Assembly: GCA_049999805.1 (NCBI GenBank)
Contig: JBNGIO010004602.1
Location: 1 to 64,000 of the forward strand
From: Folioceros fuciformis
Lineage: Eukaryota > Anthocerotophyta > Anthocerotopsida > Anthocerotales
DNA: 64,000 nt
Reading direction: 5' to 3'
Translations under genes and position numbers: made by a program
Part shown: positions 43,101-53,867 of the stretch, one piece after another
Position numbering within the stretch: the first letter of the stretch is position 1
Layout: each line of letters begins with the position of its first letter
Notes under the pieces: model-generated
Database searches by the model: none
Told to the model about the DNA's origin: nothing
The model's input: the letters and a program-made list of their open reading frames with translations, nothing else

Positions 43101-43982
43101 GTCACTCATGGCACACGCTTCAGGCTTGGACAAAACTGGGGGATGGTCACTCAAGGCAGACACTTCAGCCTTGAGCAAAACTGGGGGAGGGTCGCTTACG
43201 GCAGCTACTTCAGGCTTGAGCAAAACCGAGGGAGCGACCTCCCCACCCTTGCACTCTTCCACCTTGGCCTCCCCGCCCTCGCACTCTTTCTCCTTGCCAT
43301 CTATTACAGGATTGGACAAATCCACTTCAGCTTCAACTGAAAAAATGTTGGCCCTTTGCAACTCGTCCTTCAAACCCTGTAGTTCGTCACACCGGGCAAT
43401 ATGCCCGGCGCGCAGCTCTTCCTCCCCACTGATACCTGCTTTCGCAGGAGAAGGATCTGCAACAACATCCCCTAACGTCACTGGCTCTAATAGGTCCGCG
43501 CTACATTCCTCACCTCCTCCTCCTCCCTCCCCCCCTTCTCCGTCCCCTGAGGCCAAAACAGGGCGTTCATCGGCCCCCACCTTTCCATCGCTCCCATACA
43601 CTTGCTCACGGCTTCTATCTGTGCTTTCACAAACGGGTAGCAGAACCGCAGGAAGATCCGCAGCCTCACTCTGCCCAGGCCCATCCTTGTCTACCGACTT
43701 TGACATTACCTCGATGGAAACTTTCACAGCCCCATCCTCGCAAGCTGTGACAACAGCAAGCCTAGGCGGCTCAGAATCATCCCCGTCCAGCTTCTCCTTC
43801 ACAACACCACCCTCCCCGGCCGAACCTGCATCATCTGCTGCTGCTGCAGGTGCCCCGGAGCCATCTTCCCTGGCCCGTCCATCCTTCACCTCCTCCAGCT
43901 CCTTGTTACTCTTCGAACCTGGGGTATCTACATCCATATCCACATCCACCGACCCGTGCTGCTCCATAGTCCCGTCCCGCAT
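40113..43982 (-). CDS. Very acidic, Lys-rich protein of unknown function
   Basis: I do not recognise this protein. A single open frame of about 1290 codons runs from the first ATG (MRDGTMEQHGSVDVDMDVD); GTG and longer starts upstream are possible. A 5' exon starting near 44,181 (MIWTGRLTLKGSHSDG, with a GTGAGT donor near 44,025) cannot be excluded. The N-terminal half is Asp/Glu/Ser-rich and has tandem blocks: four units around PVLLKPEV..SDPP and three of EAEELTGDSGS. The second half alternates acidic and KRKK/KKKRKT clusters, suggesting a nuclear chromatin or nucleolar protein. The C terminus looks conserved (LDSIWRSYMSPEWPGP, VIIPYSPAKINRREA) and ends in a basic KKRKNKKSRR. It is intronless, unlike its housekeeping neighbours. 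A 10-N gap interrupts it. Confidence 0.7.
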   Translation of the reverse strand: MRDGTMEQHGSVDVDMDVDTPGSKSNKELEEVKDGRAREDGSGAPAAAADDAGSAGEGGVVKEKLDGDDSEPPRLAVVTACEDGAVKVSIEVMSKSVDKDGPGQSEAADLPAVLLPVCESTDRSREQVYGSDGKVGADERPVLASGDGEGGEGGGGGEECSADLLEPVTLGDVVADPSPAKAGISGEEELRAGHIARCDELQGLKDELQRANIFSVEAEVDLSNPVIDGKEKECEGGEAKVEECKGGEVAPSVLLKPEVAAVSDPPPVLLKAEVSALSDHPPVLSKPEACAMSDPLPVSLKPEVVARNDSDSDHAPIILRRTLKRTANRAVLVLQSDDEEKTSADQDGSEHSSETVRCSEHEAEELTGDSGSEAEELTGDSCSEAEKLTRFIDSEAEESDPHFGDDDEFSSDCDKPRDTDSEDEGVDLMEDFIDDEAEESFGDSDSNEEEPTEDFNRETDRSSQDEEDVGDTDAMHEDSAEVQTSREMEDDDQRDVEAPVESPLQQVEAATARVDRLDDRKAQEQTALTQAPLEDAFAMEQDVQAIFDHERRLHSLISRLLSSEAITADDADLLRNNCRSTMVDASVQTDFPQIRPDSTDGTTVPNEAGVEXXXXDSTDGTTVPNEAGVEEEDDQKGPGVNSEDVTVQSVQPESEQDVVDFAQKQSEIGGTVNKKRRAKVKDKQDSMLPPPVPVEEILEPKDLAEFFKRKKRIRRVQIVESESDDNEISRGAGECDITLPAEGKGLAMDRLTKWKKGKRTQAQSKPLEPRMCCDLTSDDEAELAGGRQNEMDPELAVTEGEVQAKRDDRDGESDGKNDERVGEGDERAVEKDEIRGPERKKKRKTNAKQYDGTVPSDGERLVSERVTKIQCDFRSKVRRSRELGQEGQPSEVEIDADRDKTSPENHARNGDPAAVGETATGETRTGKLRKTKRKERSDNCDGEGSAVFLHGKPKRKHAKRKKLVREHPGTLATLDVGTEEVHADAVSGFEKEQLPLRAQEFSDDAVRRKKKARPKKPKAIGLYGSAELGIPDDGFLVSGVTTGAENQKNSEHLALLEPSGVDLESELPLEISAKKQQDDDVADHEVGASSFVKKPRGKKVKSRQTKASFSHAASGVASGVAEHTELGGNNPHGPSEPEFATRDNLSGFRKVKKSMDGAHGSARALPDNEKGSEEEEGREEMTLDSIWRSYMSPEWPGPAVPGSRPEKLHRNRRTTLKDTSTEVVEPQRVIIPYSPAKINRREAASKKNLGLIGSIVSDSGVSSRDDMDFGEERLDVGMKKRKNKKSRRT
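42091..42194. other. Assembly gap (10 N) with duplicated 47-bp flanks
   Basis: N bases occupy 42138-42147. The 47 bases before (42091-42137) recur exactly after (42148-42194). The overlap plus gap is 57 bases, 19 codons, so removing it keeps the frame. An unmerged contig overlap is more likely than a real repeat. Confidence 0.85.
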
Positions 43983-45047
43983 TGCCACATCCCGACTCCC
44001 ACTGCATCCCACTCACCCTACAATAGTCAGCTTCATCCAGAATTGCCCTGAAAGCAGAGCCTGCCGGCTCGGGATCTAAATTCCTCAGCTGTAGCCCGAA
44101 CTGGCCAGCATCAGTTCGGGCACCTAAACAGGGGCCATCAGAATGGCTACCTTTCAGCGTCAACCGACCCGTCCAAATCATTCCGAGGCTTGAGAACAAA
44201 ATTCAATCTGCATTTGCAATGGAGGCCCAGGCAAGCCAGAAAATCACCAACACAAATCCAATCCACCATGCACTTCCGTTCACCAGCCACCGCACATCCT
44301 CGACTGTAAAAACAACCAGATCAAGCATGATGCAAGTAAAATCTAAGCAGGGAGCAGCTGAACTAGCTCACATCGATCGCAAACTCATAGTGTTCAATCG
44401 GGCTTCAGGCCGTAGCTAAGTTAGAGCCGTTCCAGGATCCCAAGCGCACTCTCCGCCCCTTCCTCCTCAACACCCCTTCCTACTTCGTCCGAACAATTTC
44501 CTGGAATCCTGCCTGCCTGTCAGCTCTGTCAGCGTCATGCAAAAGACGGGAGCTCGGCGCGCGCTGGAGAGTTCGGAGGACGCGTGGATGCTGCCATGCG
44601 AGGCTCAACCTCATGCAAAGGGGCAGCCATAATCGGACAGGCAGAAGCCGGCTCGTGAAGCTCTCGGTCGATGAGAAAATGGCGCGCAATCCACACGACA
44701 GTTTAGAGAGAGAAAGAGAGTTTGTTTTGGTCAATCATTAATTTGTTATCTTGCTTAACGAACCACAAACACCTACAAACCCAGGCGAGACACACATGCT
44801 GGTAGCGGCACGGAGCCCTGGCCGCGGCGACTTAGGGTGCGCCAAGTTTAGGGTGAGTGTCTCACCGTCATTTGCAACTTGATCTCACCAAACGCTATAA
44901 AAATTCCAGCGCCATGTGAAGTCCATACAAACAACTTCTTCCACACTTCTTCTCAATGTCCTTTCCCTCCGTAAGGCTTCTCAGCAATGCGGCGCCAACA
45001 TGTCGAATCGCCACACGGTCCACAGTCCCCTAGCAGGTTCTGGATTT

Positions 45048-45250
45048 GAAGAAGACAATCATCAACCATAAATTCGAAGAAGACGATCATCAACCCTAAA
45101 TGTGAAAAAGAGGATCATCAACCACACATCTGAAGAAGAGGATCATCAACCATAAATCTGAAAAAGAGGATCAACAACCATAAATCTGAAGAAGAAGAAG
45201 ATCATCAACCGTAATTTTGAAGAAGAAGATCATCAACCATAGAATCCAAA
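45048..45250. repeat. Degenerate minisatellite, unit about 30 bp
   Basis: About seven units of the type GAAGAAGAGGATCATCAACC plus ATAAATCT follow one another, with unit length varying from about 26 to 35 bases. Confidence 0.88.
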
Positions 45251-45670
45251 GTAAACCAGCGAGGTTGAGAAGACTGAACTTGGAGAAACAAAAGTGAGTC
45301 AGGTTCTGAGACCTGGACTTGTTTCATAGCAAAAAAAAAATGGAGTCCATGGCCAAAAGAGTAGTTTGCCTGCAAACGACCGACACAACATACACCTCGA
45401 TCAGAAGCAAGATTGGGGCTAGTCTTCCCTTCCTCGTGTTACTGCATTTCAAAACGTCCATGAGCCGAAAAAATGGAACTTGAATGGACTTTCTGGTGCC
45501 CTGGCTTCCCTTTTGGTAGATGGTTTTCGTTTTTATACAGTCTCGACATCACTATATGGAAGCAAACCAATACCCTGTAGTAAAATCCACTCGCCTTTGA
45601 CTTAAAAAGCTTCTACGCGGCCGTATCAGCTGGTCACCTGATGTTTACAGGCATACAGGCTCGTGTACAT

Positions 45671-45686
45671 AAACCCTAAACCCTAG
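45671..45686 (+). promoter_or_regulatory. Double telobox upstream of PES
   Basis: AAACCCTAAACCCTAG lies 64 bases before the PES start codon. Teloboxes (AAACCCTA) are typical of plant ribosomal-protein and ribosome-biogenesis promoters, which fits the gene product. Confidence 0.75.
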
Positions 45687-45750
45687 AATTGGGCGTTGAT
45701 GTTGCAGCTGAGCCCGCTGCGCGAGGATCGTCTTGCTAGTGGAAATCGCA

Positions 45751-48700
45751 ATGCCGAAGCATTACCGTCCTCCGGTGAGTGATTTGAAGTTGGTTGAAGT
45801 TGCGCCACACGTGTGCTTCGCGGGGTTGGGTGGAATTGCGATGGAACTCGAGGGTGACGGAAACGTGGTGTTGGTCTGGGTCGCTCTAACTGGAATTCGA
45901 TTGCTCCTGATGAGCAGGGGAAGAGGAAGGAGGGAAACGTCGCCAAGTACATCACTAGGAATAAAGCGATCAATAAGCTGCAGCTTAAGCTGCCGGATTT
46001 CAGGTGAATTGATCGTGGATTGGGTTTCCCGTTTTCCCGAGTATTTGCTGTCGTGATTCTGGTTGGGAAGGTTGAGAGGTTTGTGGTTCTGGCAGGCGGC
46101 TATGTATTCTGAAGGGAATTCATCCTCGAGAACCTAAGAAGAAGTTTGAGGGTCACAGCAAGACCTACTATCATGTTAAGGATATTAATTTTCTGCTACA
46201 CGAGCCCTTGCTCGAGAAAGGAAGGTGAGAATTTGCACGATTCTGATGAAGAAGCGTATTGGCGTGACGACTACTGGAATATCGTTTAGGTGTCCTCCCC
46301 TTGTGTCCTGGATTTCTGATGCATTTTGTCATCGTACAGGGCTCTGAAGGCTTATGAGAAGAAGGTGAGGAAAGCAAAGGCGAAGAAGAACCAAAGCTTG
46401 GCTGAGCGCCTGGTATCCCGCAGGCCCGAATATTCCTTGGATCATCTGGTGAAGGAAAGGTCCGTGCTGAGCTGCCATGTGACACCTGGATGAGAGTCAG
46501 AGCTTGGGTACGTGTCGTGGTGCAGCATCCTCAGGGATCTCAACGCTGGTTGGTTTTGTTCAGATACCCTTCATTTATCGATGCTCTTCGGGACATGGAT
46601 GACCCGTTGTCGCTGTTGCATCTCTTTGCGGTGCTGCCTGCTGACAAAACACACAAGATTCCAGTTAAAGTTGTGCAGTCTGCAAGGCGGTATGTCCGAA
46701 CCGGCAGTCACTTCCTTTTTGGTGTTAATATCCCATCAGTTCCGTTTAGCTCATGGTATGCATGAAGGGCCTCGGCTTTCCTCACGGTGTTAGCTTGCCT
46801 TCAGGCTTACACTTGAGTTCCAAGCCTTCATCATAAGGTCGTATGCGTTGCGCAAAGTTTTTGTAGCTGTGAAAGGCATTTATTACCAGGTGAGGATTAG
46901 CCTGGTAGAGCATTTTTTATTTCTTCCTCTACCGCCAAGGGTGTCATCTGATTCTCACCGTGGCTAACTGTGAAACGCTGACCTGAATGCAGGCGGAAGT
47001 AGCCGGTCAAAAAATCACATGGCTTACCCCACATGTGCTGAGCCAGGTCCTTCCAGATGATGTCGACTTTCGTGTGATGCTTACATTTGTCGAGTTTTAT
47101 GAGGTATGAGCATATATATGTTTCATGGGGCAGTGCTCTCAGTTGTAATAGTTGCGTGGTTGGCAGCACTGGATGTCGTCCTCTTTACTGAAACCCTGCT
47201 ACGGCATGCAGACTCTTGTTGGTTTTGTCAACTTTAAGTTGTACCATGATTTGGGTCTGCAATATCCTCCCCTCCTCAACAATCAACTAGAGGCTGAAGC
47301 TGCTGGTAATGTTGTGGGATCTTTCTTTCCTTCTGGGCTTTAGCTATCTATGTGTGGCTGGTCTCTCAGAGTTGAGTTGTTTGTTGCAGAACTTTATGGA
47401 GTAATGAAAGATCTAGCTACAGATTTGCCCTCACCACCAGTTCCTGGGGAAGAGAGTGTTACTGCTGTTGTGCCAGAATCCCAAGCAGAGCAAACAGAAC
47501 AAAAGATTCTGGAGTCGCAGGAGAGGCTTGCTTCTTTGCAGAGCAAGCTGTTGGCTGGCGCCATGGCATCTAACTCAGAGAATGGAGTGAATGGTGAACT
47601 AGTAAGGGGTGCTGATGAAGCCAAGTCAAATGAAGACGAGGATTTGGAGGATTCTGAGACCCGGACTTGCCGCAAACTGTTCAAGGGACTGAAGTTTTTC
47701 CTTGGTCGAGAGGTAACTTCAATGCATAGGCTGCGTTCACAAGCTGCAGACAACTGTTCATATACTAAGGACTGTGCACTCATCCTTGATGGTGGTCTGA
47801 ACAGGTTCCCAGGGAGTCATTGCTATTTGTTATCCGATCTTTTGGAGGGGATGTCTCCTGGGATGGCCGTGCTGCACCTTTCCCTGAATCTGATGAAGAC
47901 ATTGATTATCAGGCAAGGAATTCTGATGGTTGTTACTTCTTTCTCATCTTCCATGTGAAAGTTGCTGCCATCTCAGCGCGATTTTTTTGTACAGGTCGTT
48001 GATCGCCCAGTCTTAGGGCACAAGTTTCTGTCAAGAGTTTATATTCAGCCGCAATGGGTGTATGACTCAGCAAATTTTCGGCTGCTGGTACCTACTGATG
48101 ACTACCTCCTTGGCAAGTGAGTGTACCAAGCTACGAACTCATCGTTCAGCTGAGCCATAACTGGGAGTATTATCTCAATTTCTGGACTTACAAGCTCACT
48201 GCATCTGGACTGCAGGATTCCTCCTCCCCATCTTTCTCCTTTTGTTGACAACGAAGCTGAAGGTTACATGCCTGAGTACGCAGAAACTATCAAGCGGATG
48301 AAGGCCGGATCAAATCACATTTTGCCACTTCCAGGATTGGAAGATGTCGATCACATTGAAGTAGCAGCGGCATTGCACCGGAGTGAGCTGAATGAAGCAG
48401 CAAAGCAGCTAGAGGTTTGCCTTTCTGTTTGCACATCCTTCCTGACTAACCAAGGGAGCTTCTGGTCGCTTTTTTCCCTCTCAGCATTACCTGGTGTCAA
48501 GCATAGCACTGACGTGGGGTGCTTTGCTGGAGCAGGCTGCTGCAGCAGAAACAGCCCACCTCGAGGACCTGAAGAAAGAGATAGCTGGGGTGCCTTATTC
48601 TGAGTCACTCCGAGTTCGCGAAGAGGAACGCAACGGCAGCCCCGGAGAAGAGGACGATGCGCCTGTGAAGCCCCAAGCTGGTGCCACAGCGCCACCACCC

Positions 48701-48945
48701 GTCAATGAAGAGCTGTCTATGGCTCAGGTCATGATGCCTCGGAAGAAGCGGAAGCTTTATGAGGCTATGCAGGTACTTTCGTCAATCCGCTGCTTCTGTG
48801 TGTAACTTACAGTTGTTGTCCTCTTCCGCGTCTAACCTAACCCGAATGCACGTGTCCACAGATGGGTAAAGCTAAGAAGAAAGCAACAGTTGATATCCTG
48901 AAGGAACGGAGAAGGAAAGCGGAAGAAACGAAGCAGGCAAAGTAG
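45751..48945 (+). CDS. PES: Pescadillo homologue (PES), ribosome biogenesis factor
   Basis: Pescadillo acts in the PeBoW complex for 27S pre-rRNA processing and 60S assembly in the nucleolus. The start gives MPKHYRPP at 45751-45774, then an intron. Exons 45918-46003 and 46096-46224 and those that follow give [50 protein letters not shown] and [20 protein letters not shown]. Further on come [35 protein letters not shown] and [18 protein letters not shown]. The BRCT domain runs from [15 protein letters not shown] through [10 protein letters not shown] to [34 protein letters not shown] and a Lys-rich tail ([29 protein letters not shown]) end it. The intron after 47912 has a GC donor (CAG|GCAAGG). 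An acidic low-complexity insert lies before the BRCT domain, as in the family. Confidence 0.95.
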
Positions 48946-49267
48946 ACTGGACAAGGTTGTATCAAAGATTCACATTTGTCCTGAGGCGAATCCCACCTCA
49001 GAAAAGCCCAATTTTGTACTTACCCATGAGAGTCGTGTTGTAAATAGTACTCCGAGAGTGTGCCGGCTCACCGCGACCGCCTGGTACGTTGGTCCTCAGC
49101 ATCCCTTCATTCTGGTTTCCGTGTACCTTTAGCTGATTGATCTTGCAAGAAAAAATATTCTGTTCTTCGAGGAGTTCGCACCACGCGCGTCACACTCGCA
49201 GGAAGAAAGCCGACTTCGTCAGCGTGATTCTCGCGGTGGTAGTCCCCTCTACCAGGCGGGACAGGTC
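48946..49267. other. PES 3' flank
   Basis: It contains the PES 3' UTR. No canonical AATAAA or gene is seen. Confidence 0.45.
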
Positions 49268-50036
49268 GGACTTTTTCACAACTAGCCTTCCATGTTGGAA
49301 TCCAGCAGCGCGATGCTTGGCTTAATGTTCTGGACCCATCTAGTCGTAGTCTTCACCAACTTCTGATACCTTAGTTAGAAACTCAAAATCAACTACAATG
49401 TCACAACATTAGTGTTGTCCACAAGAGTGCAATAATTGTTTTTTGAAATGATTTATTACAGTATGAATAAACTTGAAATGAGTAAGTATGTATAAAGTTA
49501 TGTTATGAAAATAATTTCACATAAAATTAAATTATAATTAAAAATTCATAAAAATCACTTTCTTAGTTTAAGATATTCTTTATCTTAAACTAAGTGGACT
49601 TTATGACACATCCTTCTGGTTAATTAATAGGAAAGAACCCTTGATGAGATGATGCAAGATTTTGGCTTTTTTTTCAAGGTTTTATTTTTTTTAGTCTCTA
49701 AAGTAACATCATCAAGATTAGTGTCCTCGAACAAGGATGCTCTTGTTCTACTAACCAAGGATGCTTCAACATGCCTTGGGCTGTTATATGCTGCCTACTA
49801 TCTTGAACGAATCTTTTAAGCAGTAAATGAGAATCTGATTTAGGAAATATTTCTCTAACAAATCTTAATTTCGAGGGGGGTAGGGTAGAGCTTTCCATGG
49901 CTTCTTCATAAGTGTCAAAAGGAGTGCTCACATACCCACAACAATTCATACAACATCACACCCAAAGCAAAAACATCAATACTACTACCATGGTTACAGT
50001 TTGACAACCCTTTATCCCAAGCTCTCAAAAGTTTAG
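49268..50036 (-). pseudogene. Broken partial copy of the CDPK-like kinase and its 3' flank
   Basis: This segment is homologous along its length to 52351-53122. On the minus strand it contains the kinase from GLSNCN and SSIDV through ALGVMLYELL and FDTYEEAMESS to MLKHPWLVEQE, plus about 350 bases of 3' flank. A 2-base deletion after TATGAATTGTTG shifts the frame. The kinase Trp of SIDVWALG is Phe here. A small change near the C terminus gives a different end. Homology stops abruptly at 50036. Confidence 0.9.
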
Positions 50037-52350
50037 GCTGAACGCGGTGAACGCGGTGACCAGGAAGGAGGTTGCGGGTACGGCAACAGCGGCCATCCCC
50101 TGATAGGCTTGAGGAAACACAAGGCTGTAAGAAGCGGGCTTAGGCAGTGGAGGCGGCACGCAAGCAAACCCTAGAGCAGCGACAAATGGCGGAAGCGGCA
50201 GTTGAGCTGACGACAGTTGATTCTTGCAGGAACACAACATCTAGGCCTATGGCGCAAGTTGAGATTGCTCTTTGGCCCAACATGGACCACTGAAGGGACC
50301 CTAAGCTGGGTCTCGGGTTCATGGCAAAACGCTAGAACTATGCGAACTCAGGCTTGGTGTAGAAGTGTGCATAGCAGCTGTGGGCCAAGGCATCGATAGA
50401 AAGAATCAGGGACAGGCCGTAGGATTGGGACTTGGACCTGGTCAAGGCGGTGTATGGGCGCAGTGAGAAGGAAGCTGGAGGGATCGTAATCGAGTCCCTT
50501 CGAAAGCGGAGCATTGTGGCAGTAGCAACAGTGTTGTTTAAGGCGGGCATAGGATGGGAGCCCAATGGCTGGTTGACACGCGAGATGGGTCTACTCAGTT
50601 CATGGGCCTAGCCAAATGGCTCCTTTGCTTCCTATAGCACAAGGAGCAGGATTATCTGTTTGACCACATGTTGTTGTTCTTGCATGAGGTGGTCAAGGGA
50701 AGTAGGATCGACTGGGGAAAAATTATCTTCAACAGGCTGAGTGTGAACGATCTGATGACTAGGAACTCCCTGCTAAGGTGTGCGTTGGAGTGATTTGTTG
50801 TTTTGTTTTTTTTTGCTAAGTTTGGTGTGAAATCAAATTAGGTTAGAAGAAGGCTGAGGTATTTATACTCAAAGGCTCCTTGGCCTATGAGTTTAGTTTT
50901 GAGTTTGGTTTGATCAATAACTGGTCCTTGGACCAAGGGGGCTTGATTGTTCCATGACCTTTGGCCTTTGAACAATTCGCAAAAACATATATAAGAGAGG
51001 AACCTCATAGACGTAGAGTCAACTTGTGATGGGGTCAGATCGGGAGTAGGGTGCCATAGTCTGTGGACTTAGTCTTAGAAGGAAGGTAGTTGAAGCTTGA
51101 CGACGATCGTGGAAGGTAGGAAGCAATCACAGAAGGGGCAACTGGTAGTGAAAGCCGATGGCGGTTGTGGAAGCAAGAAGGGTCAATAGTAGCATTAGCC
51201 CACGTTACTTGGCACAAATCATATGACTACAATGGCATAGAGGGTGAATGTGGACCTCACGGTGTCCCCGGACACAAGATTTCACTCCACACTTGCGCAA
51301 GGGACTGTAGAATGACCATGACGTTCAAGGGTCAAAATAGGTAAGCCTTACTACAATGACTAGTTGGAAGCGGATCCCCGAGATAAGTTCCCAGACCAGA
51401 GTGTTCTTCTAAACCCTGCCGATTCGTGCTCTTATACCCCCCGTCATCTCGTGGACTAGAGTAGCCATAGAGTTGGGTAGAGGTTGAAGTTTGTGCACAT
51501 AAATTGTACGTTGAAAGATAATCTCGAATGCGTTTATGGGTGAGTTGAGTTGCAGGACGAGGGCACCAGCCAACCGACGACCACTCCTTGCAACTCAACT
51601 TCCTGTACACAAGAAACCTCTTGGTATTGTAGAGCAAGGGCGCTAGCTAGCCGGCGCCCTCTCCCTTGCAAGCAAATTGGTTTCCATTTAATCTATATTT
51701 CATGCTTTTTTTAGGCGAGGAAGAGGGTGTGTGATTAACAAGCACCATTCATTTTTCCTGTTTCAAGAAGGGTGACTTTTTTGTCAAGAGGGTCTACCCC
51801 CCTTCTAAGAGGGTCACAACATTCTACCCCTTGCAAATTTCTCATATTAATACGATAGGAGGCCAGAAGCTGAATACGATAAGAGAAATTCTAAGTCAAC
51901 AAAGTGAAGTCATAGAAGCAATCTACAGTGAGTAGAGGTCTTTTTCAAGTGTGGCTACAAGAGGAGGTAGTAGCTTGCATTAAGATGTTAGACAAAGGCA
52001 GAGTAGCCTACAACAATCGATATCGTAATTTGAAGTTAAGAAGGACACCAGACACGGCAATTTCATCACACTTATTTCTCTTCGTATGTAGCCTTAACAT
52101 GCGTTTGAAGTGAATCGAGACTCTTGGCCCATGCTTTTGGTTTCAAATGAAGATGCATACGTACAAGGACGCCATGGGTATATATAGATATATTTTCGTA
52201 TGTACACTTGCTCTATATTTTGTATATGAACCGGTGACTTGTGTGAGTGAAATTAGTAGGTTCACAGTGACTTGTACATGTTTGCACCTCCTCTAGCCTA
52301 TCGCACTACTTTTGTCAGTTCATGAAAACTTAGAAGTATTTAGAAGATGG
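50037..52350. other. Gene-poor stretch between kinase copies
   Basis: I see no recognisable gene or transposon protein. Composition changes sharply at 50,037, from AT-rich to balanced, and back near 51,700. Short frames at 50,025-50,565 and 51,035-51,637 carry no known motif. A telobox-like AAACCCTA occurs near 50,166. Confidence 0.45.
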
Positions 52351-53122
52351 GGACTTTCACAACCAACCTTCCAGGATGGAATCCAGAAACATGATGTTTT
52401 GCTTAATCTTGTGACCCATATAGTCTTAGTCTTTCACTAGCTTTGGACACCTTAGCTAGAAACTTAGAATCAAATATGGTGTCACAATATAGCATCTAAT
52501 ATTGTTGAAATAATCTAATTTGAAATAACTTATTATAGTATGATTAAATGTGATATGAGTAAGTATGTATAAAGCTATGTTATGAAAATAATTTCACACA
52601 AAATTAAATTATAATTGAAAACTCATGAAAATCACCCTCTTAGTTCAAGATATTCCTTTATCTTAAACTTGGTGGAGTTTATGACACATCTTTCACACCT
52701 GGTTAATAAGAAAGAATCCTTATCTCATCATTCATGTATGATGCAAGATTTTGGTTTTTCTTTCAAGGTTTTATCTTTTTCAGTCTCTAAAGTAACATCA
52801 TCAAGATTAGTGTCCTTTAAAATTTCCTCTTGTTCTGCTAACCAAGGATGCTTCAACATACCTTGGGCGGTTATACGATGCCTACTATCTTGAACAAATA
52901 TTTTAAGTAGTAAATCAGAAGCTGATTTAGGAAATATTTCTCTAACAAATCTTAATTTCGAGAGGGGTATAGTAGAGCTTTCTATGGCTTCTTCATAAGT
53001 GTCAAAAGGAGTGTTCACATACCCACACAATAGTTCATACAACATTACACCCAAAGCCCAAACATCAATACTACTACTATAATTACAGTTTGACAACCCT
53101 TTATCCCGAGCTCTTAGAAGTT
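52351..53122. repeat. Segmental duplication, intact copy
   Basis: It pairs with 49268-50036 in the same orientation, about 3.08 kb apart. It includes the 3' flank and last third of the kinase gene. Confidence 0.9.
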
Positions 53123-53867
53123 CTGGAGCCATATATTTCCTTGTACCCATAATATCCGTCATCACAAAGGTCTTGAGGGACCTTTTAGGATCGTAAGCAG
53201 CTAATCCAAAGTCGATAATTTTTATGGGAGATTCGTCAGAGTCTCTTACAAATAACACATTTTCCGGCTTCAAATCTCGATGCACAACCCCATGATTATG
53301 CAAAAACTGCACACCCTCTACTACTTGTCTAAACACTCTACGTGCATTTTGTTCGCTAAATTTAAAAGCGCGTTCAAACAGTTGCCCACCTTTGCATAGT
53401 TCCATTACAATGTGCACCTTTCTTTTATCTTCAAACAACCGATGCATACCAATTACATAGGGATGTGGGGGTAGAATTTCTTGCAAAATCTTGACCTCGA
53501 GTTGGAGACATCTTACAATATCCCAACTTGGCACAACTATAGACTTGTCAATTACCTTACAAGCTAGTTCTTGTTTATTGGATTTATCTACGCATTTAAA
53601 TACTAGAGAATAGCTACCTAGGCCTAGTGTGATATCTTTATACACATTATATCTCTTTTTGAAAGCTAATTTTGTTTTAAATACTTGTGGATTGTTGAGA
53701 AAGATGTGTTTATAAGCATATTGTAATAGTTCTTGATCTGATTTTACAGATCCTTTTGATGTCAGTAAAGTTTCATAAACTATACTTAAACTTTTTGAGA
53801 TAACAGTTTTTTTACTCTTTGAAAAAACGGATTGAATTCTCTCCCATGCCCCATGATTTGGACCCAT
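52728..53867 (-). CDS. CDPK-like (CAMK group) protein kinase, intronless
   Basis: A single frame of 379 aa holds a complete kinase domain. It contains LGLGSYSLVF (Gly loop), ELACKVIDKS (catalytic Lys), VMELCKGGQLFERAF, VVHRDLKPENVLF (catalytic Asp), KIIDFGLAAYD, MGTRKYMAPELLR, SSIDVWALGVMLYELLCG and HRITAQGMLKHPWLAEQE. The closest family appearance is plant CDPK/CRK. There is no EF-hand or autoinhibitory region after the kinase, and no N-terminal myristoylation-type start beyond MGPNHG. Absence of introns suggests a retrogene. All catalytic residues are kept, so it may be functional. Its ATG lies inside the first unit of a 90-bp minisatellite, so the true 5' end is uncertain. Confidence 0.78.
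   Translation of the reverse strand: MGPNHGAWERIQSVFSKSKKTVISKSLSIVYETLLTSKGSVKSDQELLQYAYKHIFLNNPQVFKTKLAFKKRYNVYKDITLGLGSYSLVFKCVDKSNKQELACKVIDKSIVVPSWDIVRCLQLEVKILQEILPPHPYVIGMHRLFEDKRKVHIVMELCKGGQLFERAFKFSEQNARRVFRQVVEGVQFLHNHGVVHRDLKPENVLFVRDSDESPIKIIDFGLAAYDPKRSLKTFVMTDIMGTRKYMAPELLRARDKGLSNCNYSSSIDVWALGVMLYELLCGYVNTPFDTYEEAIESSTIPLSKLRFVREIFPKSASDLLLKIFVQDSRHRITAQGMLKHPWLAEQEEILKDTNLDDVTLETEKDKTLKEKPKSCIIHE

Larger units (their letters stand above)
43983..45750. promoter_or_regulatory. Divergent intergenic region, acidic gene and PES
   Basis: About 1.77 kb separates two divergent start codons. It holds a minisatellite (45,048-45,250), a telobox (45,671-45,686) and TTTAGGGT near 44,848. 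It should carry both promoters. No gene is supported inside it. Confidence 0.5.
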
